64,000 nucleotides of DNA, taken from NCBI RefSeq assembly GCF_002915575.1, contig NZ_PQGD01000014.1:62001-126000 (forward strand). The letters run 5' to 3'. This DNA is from Superficieibacter electus. Its GTDB lineage: Bacteria; Pseudomonadota; Gammaproteobacteria; Enterobacterales; Enterobacteriaceae. This document shows positions 39,946-49,179 of the stretch, piece after piece (positions within the stretch are counted from its first letter, which is position 1; each line of letters starts with the position of its first letter). Below the pieces are notes generated by a model. The model made no database searches. It saw nothing but the letters and a program-made list of their open reading frames with translations, and was not told the DNA's origin. The position numbers and the translations under genes are program-made.

Positions 39946-40926
39946 TTATAAATCACGTTGACGGCCACCGAAGGTCGCACACAGGCTGGCTACGAAGGCA
40001 CCTGCCAGTAGAGAAATGAATGTCCAGAGCATCAGATAGCTCGTGGCTTTGCGTGCGGTATCGGCGGCTTGCTGCGCTTTCTGCTTCGTTTCTTTTAATT
40101 TAGCCTGGGCTTTGTCATAGGTGCTCTGTACCCGCTGTTCAGCCTCTTGCTGGCTGATACCCGTATTTTGAGCAATCAGACGGGCGACATACTGACGATC
40201 GTCCTGGGGTAAAGCGCCGGTGGTAATGCTGTTAACAAAAATACCGCTCACTTCACCTAACTGTGCAGGAGAAACGGGTTGTTGAGGTGCTGTTGGCGTT
40301 GCAGGAGCCGTTGGTGACGCGGGATCGGCAGCGTTGTTGGCAGGTGTGGCAGGACTGCTCGCCCTGAACATCGAGTTAACGAAATAATCCATCGACGAAT
40401 CCTGTACGACAGATGACCCGTTCGCCATACTGGCTGCACCCGCTGCCGTGGTCGCCGCAGCACCCCCGGCCACGGTACCCACGATTTTAGCGCCTCCGCC
40501 AATGATGGAACCCACCGTGCTCGTTAACAGCACAGCAGATATCAGCGCCGCCACGGCCCAGGTCAAAAAACCATGTGCGGTATCGCGGAAGTAAACTTCG
40601 TCCCGGTGTGTATCGATCCATTTCGTGCGCAGTCGTCCGGATAAATAGCCTCCCATACCCGATGCCACAATTTGCGTAAACGTCAACCAGGCGATGGCAG
40701 CGATACCCACCGTACCTGCATCAAGCCCGCGGCTTTCCCATGGCGAAACGGACGTAAGTCCTAAACCGGCACCCAGCATAAGTAAAATCAAAGAAAGGGA
40801 TGCCGCTGCTGCTGCGCCGGCAAAGATAGCACCCCATGATACCGCGCTGCTGCTCACGGCAGGCAGGGGCAGACGAGTATCGGGATACGTGTTATTTATT
40901 GGGGCGTGTTCGTGGATGTGAGTCAT
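39946..40926 (-). CDS. Multi-pass membrane protein with Ala/Pro-rich loop, function unknown
   Basis: 326 residues from ATG 40926 (MTHIHEHAPINNTYPDTRLP), preceded by AAAGGATAACAGCT; the longer open frame to 41019 lacks support. The first TM segment is SAVSWGAIFAGAAAAASLSLIL and the second GIAAIAWLTFTQIVASGMGGYLSGRL. A third long hydrophobic block (residues 120-165) is glycine-rich. A periplasmic or cytoplasmic Ala/Pro/Thr-rich region (ASPTAPATPTAPQQPVSPAQ) follows, then a coiled-coil-like QAEQRV...KAQAKLKETKQKAQQAADTA stretch and a final TM helix (LMLWTFISLLAGAFVASLCA). The glycine-rich TM layout resembles proteins sometimes labelled PhnA-like in other genera, but the name carries no function. 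Not in E. coli at this place; yjcO is absent. Confidence 0.8.
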   Translation of the reverse strand: MTHIHEHAPINNTYPDTRLPLPAVSSSAVSWGAIFAGAAAAASLSLILLMLGAGLGLTSVSPWESRGLDAGTVGIAAIAWLTFTQIVASGMGGYLSGRLRTKWIDTHRDEVYFRDTAHGFLTWAVAALISAVLLTSTVGSIIGGGAKIVGTVAGGAAATTAAGAASMANGSSVVQDSSMDYFVNSMFRASSPATPANNAADPASPTAPATPTAPQQPVSPAQLGEVSGIFVNSITTGALPQDDRQYVARLIAQNTGISQQEAEQRVQSTYDKAQAKLKETKQKAQQAADTARKATSYLMLWTFISLLAGAFVASLCATFGGRQRDL

Positions 40927-41160
40927 AGCTGTTATCCTTTGATTAATCTTTGCGTTCGTAACCAGGAACTGATTGAAGAAACAGGAAACATAAACACCTT
41001 CAACACTAAGGCTCTTCATGAGCCGGGGATGCCATTTATAAAAAAGGAAGGCTGTAAAACTTAAAAAATTAAAAACTAAATATCACAATGGAAATTTATT
41101 CCATGTACTAAAGATAGTAGATGATTTTCTGCTAAATGGATTTTGAGCTTTAAAAATCCG

Positions 41161-41352
41161 TTACCCTTTAAGATGGCGGCTTTTATCGTGAGCTTTAGAT
41201 TTACCAGGCGCGCCAGCGTTAATGGCAACAGAATTACGTGACGTCGCACGGTAGTCCAGGCCCCACTCCTGACCGCAGACAGACCAATACTCTTCAGATG
41301 CTAACAGAACATTCAGGGGCGCAATCTCTACGAGCTGATTCGGACTTCCCAA
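41161..41352 (-). pseudogene. Possible coding remnant (63 codons)
   Basis: Open frame with only a TTG start, reading LGSPNQLVEIAPLNVLLASE and onward through EEYWSVCGQEWGLDYRATSR to a Lys/His-rich end. Composition is protein-like, and base composition is higher in GC than the flanking AT-rich DNA. I cannot name it. With the frame just upstream it may be the end of a decayed gene, or a small protein of its own. Confidence 0.3.
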
Positions 41353-41398
41353 TGCAAAATCATCCCCACGGTTGCACCGCTAACTGGTTTGCCTGCGC

Positions 41399-41587
41399 TC
41401 AGGCAAAATATAAACCGTGACCTTTCAAAATGCGTCGGCAAATGCGCAAGTAATAACGGACTTCCGCTTCACGCTCTGAGCAGAGATGTGCCTCCTCGCG
41501 TCCAGCGACGCTTATGCTCCGGGCTTTCTGTTCCTCATCATGCTGAAGACGCAACGCCTTAATTATCCGGGGAATATCATATTCTTT
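41399..41587 (-). pseudogene. Possible coding remnant (62 codons, no start codon)
   Basis: Frame open from just after a TAA, reading KEYDIPRIIKALRLQHDEEQ, then KARSISVAGREEAHLCSERE, and ending RILKGHGLYFA. The charged helical pattern looks like real protein sequence, but there is no ATG. A stop separates it from the next frame 46 bp downstream. It probably belongs to the same decayed locus, replacing yjcO of E. coli between gltP and fdhF. Confidence 0.3.
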
Positions 41588-41652
41588 TTATTCGAAAATT
41601 ATATTTATCTGCAATAAGATTTGCAGATTTTATTAATAAAGGCTACGAATAA

Positions 41653-41679
41653 AAAAGCGGCGAGTATATCGCCGCTTTT
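41653..41679. terminator. Bidirectional terminator after fdhF
   Basis: AAAAGCGGCGA, GTATA loop, TCGCCGCTTTT: a perfect 11-bp stem with A- and T-runs in the arms. It lies 27 bp beyond the fdhF stop on the minus strand. Confidence 0.85.
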
Positions 41680-41705
41680 ATTACCTGAACAGCTAAACTG
41701 AAGTT

Positions 41706-43853
41706 TTAACCCATTGCGCTCTCACGCAAACTGCTTTTCAGCTTGTTGTACTCATCAATCACATACTGCTCAGCAGCGCGTTGATCGGTGATCCGTTCAA
41801 CATTAACAGCACAGTATTTGTACTCCGGCGTTTTGGTAATCGGACTCAGGTTCTCCGTGACCAGTTCGTTACAGGCACCAATCCACCACTGATAGGTCAT
41901 GTAAATCGCCCCTTTATTCGGACGATCGCTGACCTGCGCACGGGTAATGATTCGACCTTTACGCGAGTTCACCCATACCAGCGCTTCATCTTCAATGCCC
42001 AGACGCGCGGCGTCGGCAGTGTTGATTTGCGCATAGCCCGGTTCGTCCGCCAGCGCCGCCAGCGCCGCACAGTTGCCGGTCATTGAACGACAGGAGTAGT
42101 GGCCGACTTCACGCACAGTGGAGAGCACCATCGGGTACTCGTCGGTGAGTTTGTCGATTGGCGCTACCCAGTCGCAGGTGAAGAACTGCGCCAGGCCGTT
42201 CGGGGTATCGAACTTCTCTTTAAAGAGATAAGACGTACCCTGGTCGGCATCTGACGTGTCCCGGCAAGGCCACTGAATGTACCCCAGTTCGCCCATTTTC
42301 TCATAGGTCGCACCGTAGAAATCCGGACACAGATTACGCAACTCATCCCAGATTTCCTGGGTGTTGTTATAGTGCATCGGATAACCCATCCGGGTAGCGA
42401 TTTCGCTGATGATCTGCCAGTCGGTTTTCAGATCCCACTTCGGTTCGACGGCCTTAAAGAAGCGCTGGAAGCCACGGTCGGCGGCTGAGAAGACGCCTTC
42501 ATGCTCGCCCCATGAGGTAGACGGTAAAATAACGTCTGCGGCAGCGGCCGTTTTGGTCATGAAGATATCCTGCACGATGACCAGTTCCAGATCTTCAAAG
42601 CCTTTACGCACGGCGGAAAGTTCCGCATCGGTCTGAAGTGGATCTTCACCCATAATGTACGCCGCACGCACTTCACCATGCGCCGCCCGGTGTGGCAGCT
42701 CGCTAATGCGGTAGCCAGTATGTGCCGGCAGGCTTTCGACGCCCCAGGCTTTGGCAAACTTCTCGCGGTTTTCCGGGAACTTAACGTACTGGTAGCCCGG
42801 GTAGGTATCCGGTAATGCGCCCATGTCGCATGCGCCCTGGACGTTGTTCTGTCCGCGGACCGGGTTGACGCCTGCATGCGGCTTACCGAGGTTGCCGGTC
42901 AGCATCGCAAGGCTGGTCAGCGAGCGCACGGTTTCTACACCCTGATAGAACTGGGTGACACCCATACCCCACAGGATGGCAGCGGATTTTGCGCCTGCGT
43001 ACATGCGCGCGCATTTGCGGATCTCATCGGCGCTGATGCCAGTGATATCCTCAACGGACTCCGGCGTGTAGCCTTCGACAATCTTGCGGTATTCTTCAAA
43101 GCCTTCCGTACGTGAGGCGACGAACGCCTGATCGTAGAGTTTCTCTTCAATGATGACATGGCCAATCGCATTCAATAGCGCGATATTCGAGCCGTTTTTC
43201 AATGCGATATGCATATCAGCAATGCGCGCGGTTTCGATTTTGCGCGGATCGCAGACGATAATTTTTGCCCCATTGCGTTTGGCGTTAATCACGTGATTCG
43301 CCACGATAGGGTGAGAGTCTGCCGGGTTGTACCCAAAGACGAACACTAAGTCCGTATTATCAATTTCATTGATGGCATTACTCATTGCGCCGTTACCGAC
43401 CGACTGGTGCAGACCTGCAACCGAGGGGCCGTGTCAGACGCGTGCGCAGCAGTCGACGTTATTGGTACCAATCGCCGCGCGTGCAAATTTTTGCATTACA
43501 TAGTTGGTTTCGTTACCCGTCCCGCGTGAAGAACCGGTCGTTTGAATAGCATCCGGGCCGTATTTCGCTTTGATCGCACTCAGGCGGTCAGCAACGTAAT
43601 TCAGCGCTTCATCCCAGGAGACCGCTTCCAGCTTGCCACCGCGCTGGCGACGGATCATAGGGGTTTTCAGGCGCGGGGTCAGGATCTGGGTATCGTTAAT
43701 AAAATCCCAGCCATAATAGCCTTTCAGACACAGAGTCCCCTGATTGGTTTTCCCCTGCGCCGCCTCCGCCCGGACGATTTTGCCGTTATCGACGACCAGA
43801 TTGATTTTGCAACCTGATGCGCAATACGGGCAAACCGTGACGACTTTTTTCAT
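41706..43853 (-). CDS. fdhF: Formate dehydrogenase H FdhF, selenocysteine enzyme
   Basis: Molybdenum, [4Fe-4S] and selenocysteine subunit of formate hydrogenlyase, cytoplasmic side. It oxidises formate to CO2. The gene looks split by an in-frame TGA at 43434-43436, but this is the selenocysteine codon (Sec140): protein continues from ...DCCARV through Sec into HGPSVAGLHQSVGNGAMSNA. Total 715 residues. The Fe-S cluster ligands CPYCASGC and LCLKGYYG lie at the N-terminus. Molybdopterin-guanine dinucleotide blocks (VFVFGYNPADSHPI, NPVRGQNNVQGACDMG, TGNCAALAALADEPG) and the C-terminal domain are intact. A SECIS hairpin and a sigma-54 promoter are visible. Not a pseudogene. Confidence 0.98.
43406..43422 (-). 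promoter_or_regulatory. SECIS hairpin for Sec140 of fdhF
   Basis: On the minus strand, 11 bases after the TGA, GGTTGCAGGTCTGCACC forms the small SelB-binding stem: GGT/ACC, GCAG/CTGC with a bulged base and the GGTCT apical loop. It is identical to the E. coli fdhF element as I recall it. Confidence 0.93.
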
Positions 43854-43906
43854 CGGTCTTGCTCCAGTTAATCAAATCGCGCTTGCGCGCTTGCCGCCCC
43901 TCAGTA

Positions 43907-43922
43907 TGCATCTTTTATGCCA
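43907..43922 (-). promoter_or_regulatory. Sigma-54 promoter of fdhF
   Basis: TGGCATAAAAGATGCA on the minus strand gives -24 TGGCAT and -12 ATGCA with N5 spacing, about 55 bp upstream of the fdhF ATG. fdhF in E. coli is activated by FhlA with sigma-54 under formate. Confidence 0.85.
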
Positions 43923-44015
43923 TGTTTATATTGTGGGCTTTCCCTGATGTTAGAGAGAAATTTCGGTCAAAACCCTGACGAAAAACAGGCCATCGTCAGA
44001 TTTGACGTGTCGAAT

Positions 44016-44048
44016 GAGAAAAGGCGTGACGTTGAGACAACATCACGC
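44016..44048 (-). terminator. Terminator of the mdtNOP operon
   Basis: On the minus strand GCGTGATGTTG, TCT, CAACGTCACGC form an 11-bp stem with one wobble, followed by CTTTTCTC. It starts 10 bp after the mdtP stop. Confidence 0.82.
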
Positions 44049-44057
44049 TCACACAGA

Positions 44058-45515
44058 TTATTTCTTCTCGTTAATAGCCTGATAGCCGCCGCCGAGAGAC
44101 TTGATCAACTGGATATTCTGGATGACGCGCTGAGTATCAAGCATTAACAGCGATATCTCTTCCGCCAGCACCGGCAGGCTGGCTTCAGTGGCCTGTAAGC
44201 GGCTCCCCAGCCCACGTTTATAGGCTGCTTCCGCTGCTTTCTGGGTATACCGTGTTGCCTCCACGCGCTCTGCCTGCATCGCCCGCTCGTCATTCAGCGT
44301 TTGCAAGCGCGTGCCGTTGATCGCCACATCACGCACCGCGTTAAGCACTGACTGGTTGTACCGTTCAATCATCATATTGCTGCTGGCCCGTGTGCTTTCG
44401 AGGTTGGCGTTAAGCCGTCCTCCGTCGAACAGTGGCAGGCTGAGCCCCGGAATGACGTTAAACTGGCGACTGCCCCCTTTGAACAACTGGTCGATATGGA
44501 TGGAGTCCAGACCAAAGAATGCTTTGATATCAAAGCCTGGATAGAACATGGCGCGCGCGGCATCGACCTGGCTTAGCGATGCCTGAACGTACCAGCGCAT
44601 CGCCTGTAAATCCGGGCGTCTGGCGAGCAATTCATAAGAGAGTGAGGAGGGGAGGCCAGTTTGTACTTGTGGCAGGGAAACCGGTTTGATTTCCGGCAGC
44701 GAGTCCGCACCAGCACCGACCAGCGCGCGCAGGGACTCCCGCGTTTCTTTGATTTGCCCCTTCACGGCGGCAATTTGTTTGTCTACCGCCAGCATCTGGG
44801 CACGTGCGCCATGATAAGGTACTTTCGCCTCCAGGCCATGAGCTACCTTACTCTGGTGGGCTTTTACGGCGTAATCAATCACAGCGCGGGTTTGCTCCAG
44901 CAGGTCAAGCATCTGGTAGCTGGCCTGAATGCTGTAATACAGCTGTGCAACCCCGGCTGAGAGCGACAGTTCGACCGCTGAGGTTTCGGCCAGCGCGGCG
45001 TTTTTGGCCCCAATCGCCGCATCGACAGCTGAGCGGTGCTTGCCCCACAGATCAAAGTCAAAACTGGCTAACAGACCGACAGTACCCTCGGTATAGTAAG
45101 GGCCGTCCATCCCGACCCGTGGCGCGTCCAGCGCATAAGGACCAAGAAAACCGTTGGCAGAAGCCCGCTGGCGGTTGACCATACCTAAAGCCGCCATTTG
45201 TAACTGCGATGCACCCTCCAGCAAATCGGCTTGCGATTGCGCTTTTTCTGCGCGTAGTTTCGCCTCGGCAAGCGAGTGTGAACCTTTCAGCGTTTGTTGG
45301 ATCAGCGCATCCAGTTGTGGGTCATGAAACTGCTTCCACCATTGCGCCTGTGGCCAGCCCGAACTTGCCAGATGGATATCATCGGCAAGCTTAATTTGCT
45401 CCGGCTGGATCTGCTGATGCGGCGCGGAATCTTTACGTACCAGCGCACAGCCAGAGAGCACTGTGGCGCTGCCAAGGATACCGCAAAGGACCAGGCGTGA
45501 AAGATTACGGGTCAT
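44058..45515 (-). CDS. mdtP: Outer-membrane efflux lipoprotein MdtP
   Basis: TolC/NodT-type outer-membrane channel of the MdtNOP efflux system. 485 residues. Signal peptide with lipobox LSGC places the lipidated Cys near residue 23. The two OEP repeats follow, with ASSGWPQAQWWKQFHDPQLD early and SYELLARRPDLQAMRWYVQA at the start of the second repeat. Its start overlaps the mdtO stop by 4 bp. The gene order mdtN-mdtO-mdtP on one strand gives a complete three-part efflux pump. Confidence 0.95.
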   Translation of the reverse strand: MTRNLSRLVLCGILGSATVLSGCALVRKDSAPHQQIQPEQIKLADDIHLASSGWPQAQWWKQFHDPQLDALIQQTLKGSHSLAEAKLRAEKAQSQADLLEGASQLQMAALGMVNRQRASANGFLGPYALDAPRVGMDGPYYTEGTVGLLASFDFDLWGKHRSAVDAAIGAKNAALAETSAVELSLSAGVAQLYYSIQASYQMLDLLEQTRAVIDYAVKAHQSKVAHGLEAKVPYHGARAQMLAVDKQIAAVKGQIKETRESLRALVGAGADSLPEIKPVSLPQVQTGLPSSLSYELLARRPDLQAMRWYVQASLSQVDAARAMFYPGFDIKAFFGLDSIHIDQLFKGGSRQFNVIPGLSLPLFDGGRLNANLESTRASSNMMIERYNQSVLNAVRDVAINGTRLQTLNDERAMQAERVEATRYTQKAAEAAYKRGLGSRLQATEASLPVLAEEISLLMLDTQRVIQNIQLIKSLGGGYQAINEKK

Positions 45516-47539
45516 AGTTGAGTGGCTCCTTGCACCTGCTCTTTGGCTGGCATCTGCGTCGGGGTCGTCCAGTCCGGTAAACGGGCTATGTGCTGCATGA
45601 CGCGTTGCTCCTGTTGGGATAACGTGGGCGAAATTTTTTCAAGGTCGGGCGTGATAACGGGAGACGCGCAGGTCCCGCTTGTTAATCCGGCAACGTAACT
45701 GTCCAGCAGGTCGGCAAGACAGACTGCCTGTCCGGCTGAAGACGCGTTTGTTTGAGCCTCGTCCCAGCTGTAGAGGATCTCACGACCCTGACGGATCACC
45801 GCCTGGCTATGGGCCACTAATTGGGTACGTTCCTCGTCATCAAGCTGCGGTTCCAGCGCAACCCGTTCGCAGATCTCTTCACTGGCATTGAGGGCAGCAT
45901 GTACGCCAACCCGTAGCTGCAGATAGGTCCGCTGAGCTGCGGCATCCTGTTGATAAGGCATACGCAATAGTTTGCCGAGCATACCTAATACTGCCGTCAG
46001 TTTTTGCGGCAGTGCTTTAGCCTCGCTTTCCGGCCAGACGAAGGTGTAGATCACCGCGGAAACTGCCGTACCAATCAAAATACCGACGGCGCGATCGCGA
46101 ATTTCAACCAGGTTGTAGACCGGGCCAAAGACGTTTTCCAGCGTTGCCAGAGCGAAGGTAACGATCATTTGTGTGCCGATATACGAAGAACGTTCTGAAC
46201 CGGTGGCGATCCATGCTCCCAGCAGGAATATCGGAGCCAGGACCAGCAGTAGTTCGACAATATCATCCAGAAAAGGCATCACAAAAATGGTGATCAGTAA
46301 GGCGAGGACAGCGCCCATGAATGCGCCGCCAAAACGCAGCGCCATTTTTTGATACGATGAGCCGATGCTGGGGTTAGCGACGATAACGCAGGTCAGCATA
46401 CAGGTATGAATGCCTTCCCAGTCGACCCCGGAATAGAAAACATAGCAAATCATGCATGCCAGCAGCGTTTTCAGGGCATAGCGAATATAGTTCGGATTAG
46501 TGAAGGCATCTGGCACCATTGAGGGCGCTTTTGCCGCTGGTGCTGGAGGGGTTGCCGGGTCCATGTGCCCAAGCTGGATCAGCATCTGACAAAGATTTTC
46601 CAGACCACAGTCGTGAGCGGCAGCGCGCGCTTCGGCGTTGAGTTCCCACTCACTCTGCCAGGGCTCACCCTGCGCGATAGCCACATGCAGGTCGGCAATC
46701 TCTTTTCGTAATTTCTGCACCAGATGCTGCGTCACCGGGTCTTCAGGCAATGCGGCACTATTGTAACGGTTGAGCGTTGAGTACAGATAGGTCACCGTAG
46801 TGACGCACGTCTGCCACCAGGCGCTTTTTGCCCGCCAGTCCGCATCGTCAGCCATACAGAAAACATTCAGTTTTTGCAGCGCCAGAACTTCCCGCTCAAT
46901 GCGTTTTTCCGGCAGTTGAACGGCAGACGCGGTTAAATGGCTGACGGCATCATCAAGCCTGGCGCAAAGGGCTTCACGCATCTGACCCACTGCACGATTG
47001 GGAAACCACAGAACGGCGGTTAACGTCATTAGCAGCGTGGGGTACAGCCCAACGACAATACACCATAAAGTCAGACGAACCACGATCTCCGGATAGTCGA
47101 GCATGCCGGGAAAGGTTTGTCCGTACACGGCGATAATGGCAACAGCGAAAAACAGTAGCCCGAGGCGATGGGTACGCATCATGAACATGCAGCCCAGCAC
47201 AATCATGCTGGCGACGATCATACGGATAAGCGGATAGCTGTAAGACCATTTGTAGATCAAAAACATGCTACCGATCTCCAGTACCGTGGCGATGACAAAC
47301 AGGATCGCCACGAACCGGGTATAGAAGGCGTTCGACTGCACACCGTAAAACAGTACCGCCAGCGAAATTGCCAGGAACGGGACCTCGCAGGTCATTGAGA
47401 TCAGTACCACCAGCAGGCAGCCCACCCACAGCTGCATAATCTGTGCAACCCGGCCAGGACGCTGCTCGCTTAACTCCTCATGAAAAAACGCCAGCAGCCT
47501 GACCAGTGGCAGTGGCAGAACGTTGAGGGCTTTCATCAT
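45512..47539 (-). CDS. mdtO: Efflux-associated inner-membrane protein MdtO (FusC/YccS family)
   Basis: Inner-membrane FUSC-family protein thought to be the transport component with MdtN and MdtP. 675 residues. Two blocks of membrane helices: residues 35-165 (VAQIMQLWVGCLLVVLISMT) and about 370-510 (VDWEGIHTCMLTCVIVANPS, GSSYQKMALRFGGAFMGAVL), each followed by cytoplasmic helical regions. Two consecutive ATGs at the start; either is possible, and the first lies within the mdtN stop overlap. Family function in export of sulfa drugs and other compounds is weakly documented. Confidence 0.94.
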   Translation of the reverse strand: MMKALNVLPLPLVRLLAFFHEELSEQRPGRVAQIMQLWVGCLLVVLISMTCEVPFLAISLAVLFYGVQSNAFYTRFVAILFVIATVLEIGSMFLIYKWSYSYPLIRMIVASMIVLGCMFMMRTHRLGLLFFAVAIIAVYGQTFPGMLDYPEIVVRLTLWCIVVGLYPTLLMTLTAVLWFPNRAVGQMREALCARLDDAVSHLTASAVQLPEKRIEREVLALQKLNVFCMADDADWRAKSAWWQTCVTTVTYLYSTLNRYNSAALPEDPVTQHLVQKLRKEIADLHVAIAQGEPWQSEWELNAEARAAAHDCGLENLCQMLIQLGHMDPATPPAPAAKAPSMVPDAFTNPNYIRYALKTLLACMICYVFYSGVDWEGIHTCMLTCVIVANPSIGSSYQKMALRFGGAFMGAVLALLITIFVMPFLDDIVELLLVLAPIFLLGAWIATGSERSSYIGTQMIVTFALATLENVFGPVYNLVEIRDRAVGILIGTAVSAVIYTFVWPESEAKALPQKLTAVLGMLGKLLRMPYQQDAAAQRTYLQLRVGVHAALNASEEICERVALEPQLDDEERTQLVAHSQAVIRQGREILYSWDEAQTNASSAGQAVCLADLLDSYVAGLTSGTCASPVITPDLEKISPTLSQQEQRVMQHIARLPDWTTPTQMPAKEQVQGATQL

Positions 47540-48567
47540 TGTGGCTCAAGCGTGGCGACCGCCGATGCCCCGATGCGGAACATCTCCGCGTCCGGTTTTT
47601 CTATCATAATTTTTACCGGGAAACGTTGGGCAACGCGAACCCAGTTGATAGAACGGGACACACGCGGCAGGCCACCCAGTATGATACCGCCGTCATCAGG
47701 CAGGACGCCGTAACCGATAGAATCCACTTTTCCGGTAAAGACTTTCCCGCTGTCACTCATCAGACGAACCTTGGCAGGTGTACCGGCGTGGATATTTTTT
47801 AACTCCGTCTCACGGAAATTGGCAATAACGTACCAGTGGCGAGTGTCGATCAGAGTGAAAATCGGCCGCATCGCAGAGGCGAATTGACCAACAGATGTTT
47901 TCAGGGCAACTACGCGACCATCGAACGGCGCACGGACAGTGGCCATTTCAAGATGCAGTTTTGTGAGTGCAATATCGGCTTCTACCGCGGCGCGTTGGGC
48001 GACCAGGGCATCAACGCCACTGACAGCGCTGGCGGCTGACTGTGCCTGCAACAGTACGGCATTAAGATCGGCTTCGGCTGCACGCTGCGCGGTACGAGCA
48101 CGATCCACCTCTTCGGCAGAAACGAACCCTTCCGACAGCAGCGGTTCGGTACGGTGCAGGGTGTCACTGGCCTGTTTAGCCGCGGCGCGCGCTTTATCGA
48201 CCGCCGCCTGCACGGAATCCGCACCGTATTTTTGCGCATCGACACTACGCTGGGTCAGCATGATTTGCTTATCCAGAGCTGCCAGTGAGGCTTCGGCCTT
48301 TGACAGACTGGCTTCATAAATACGTGGATCGATACGGAACAGCAGGTCCCCTTGCTTCACCAGTTGGTTATCGGTGACAGCCAGTTCCACAATACGCCCG
48401 CTGACTTCCGGCACCACATCAATGGTATCAGCAGAGGCATAGGCATCGTTGGTAGCAGGAGCGCTATCCAGTTTCCAGATAACGAAGATCAAAACAACCA
48501 CTGCCAGCACAACCAGAATCAGTGCAGGCAGCTTGTTACGAGGGGCTTTTTTCAGCGAACTTTCCAT
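47536..48567 (-). CDS. mdtN: Membrane-fusion efflux protein MdtN
   Basis: HlyD/EmrA-type periplasmic adaptor linking MdtO to MdtP. 343 residues. N-terminal TM anchor (LPALILVVLAVVVLIFVIWK), then biotinyl-lipoyl half (DVVPEVSGRIVELAVTDNQL), a long alpha-hairpin coiled coil with many Ala/Gln residues (residues 95-205), and the second lipoyl half with MATVRAPFDGRVVALKTSVG. The C-terminal beta-barrel region completes it. ytcA lies 20 bp upstream on the same strand. Confidence 0.95.
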   Translation of the reverse strand: MESSLKKAPRNKLPALILVVLAVVVLIFVIWKLDSAPATNDAYASADTIDVVPEVSGRIVELAVTDNQLVKQGDLLFRIDPRIYEASLSKAEASLAALDKQIMLTQRSVDAQKYGADSVQAAVDKARAAAKQASDTLHRTEPLLSEGFVSAEEVDRARTAQRAAEADLNAVLLQAQSAASAVSGVDALVAQRAAVEADIALTKLHLEMATVRAPFDGRVVALKTSVGQFASAMRPIFTLIDTRHWYVIANFRETELKNIHAGTPAKVRLMSDSGKVFTGKVDSIGYGVLPDDGGIILGGLPRVSRSINWVRVAQRFPVKIMIEKPDAEMFRIGASAVATLEPQ

Positions 48568-48586
48568 GGGCGCGTCTCAAAATGGG

Positions 48587-48862
48587 TTAGAAAAATACCA
48601 GCCAGAACAGCATGGAGTAGAGAGCAAAAAGGGCGGTATAAATAACGCCTGCAAAGGCTGGCATTTTATATTTACGCAGAATAACCCGCCGCGTGATAAG
48701 TGTGAGGATGACACCAGCAATAATGCAGAAAAGCCAGCAGGGATAATAAGCCCCGATAACCGGGATCGCGGGTGATAATTTACATCCGGTGAGTAAAGCT
48801 ACCGGCGTGAGCCAACCTGTTTTTTTTAGCTGCATCACAATCCTGGATTTAACCGTTTGCAT
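48587..48862 (-). CDS. ytcA: Small lipoprotein-like membrane protein YtcA
   Basis: 91 residues from ATG 48862 (MQTVKSRIVMQLKKTGWLTP), the length of the E. coli protein. Longer in-frame openings exist at 48892 and 48874, and AGGATG sits about 12 bases before the chosen start. The signal segment ends in a lipobox (LLTGC), followed by two hydrophobic segments (IPVIGAYYPCWLFCIIAGVI and the segment ending LYSMLFWLVFF). First gene of the ytcA-mdtNOP operon, so probably an accessory factor of the pump. Function unknown. Confidence 0.88.
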   Translation of the reverse strand: MQTVKSRIVMQLKKTGWLTPVALLTGCKLSPAIPVIGAYYPCWLFCIIAGVILTLITRRVILRKYKMPAFAGVIYTALFALYSMLFWLVFF

Positions 48863-49143
48863 AATAAAATACATCCTGTCTATTGCGAGCAATATCCTGG
48901 GTGAATGTAAAATGTTCAGAGAGCTTCCAGTATGACTATTTTACCAGGAGAGTAAAATAGCTTTGTTATTTAACCGCATTCATAACTTATTTATGTTTTG
49001 TATTTATATTTATTTTATATTTATATTGTGAATAAAAATGGTGACGGAATGCATCGGCCGTCATCCAGAAAGGGTATTAACGGTGAATAGCAGGGGAATG
49101 ACCGTGCTTATATGACACATATCCACATGATCATAAGCGTATT
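48863..49143. other. AT-rich intergenic region upstream of ytcA
   Basis: About 280 bp between the ytcA start and the end of the first alkylsulfatase gene, strongly AT-rich between 48950 and 49040. It must hold the ytcA-mdtNOP promoter. No open frame with a ribosome site and no repeat was seen. Confidence 0.4.
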
Positions 49144-49168
49144 AAAGCCCCGCCCAACCAGGGCGGGG
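49144..49168 (-). terminator. Terminator after the downstream alkylsulfatase gene
   Basis: CCCCGCCC, AACCA, GGGCGGGG form a perfect 8-bp stem 12 bp beyond the stop codon of the 49.2-51.2 kb gene. On the minus strand it is followed by CTTTAAT, a short T-run. Confidence 0.75.
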
Positions 49169-49179
49169 GGCCGCAGACC

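Noticed and set aside
41027-41160. Insertion-sequence end suspected in the AT-rich DNA near the decayed frames
   Set aside because: No terminal inverted repeats, target duplication or transposase sequence could be found by eye.
41706-43385. A second start for fdhF at 43385, making two separate genes
   Set aside because: The break is the selenocysteine TGA, with SECIS hairpin in place, and the two parts join into a full-length FdhF.
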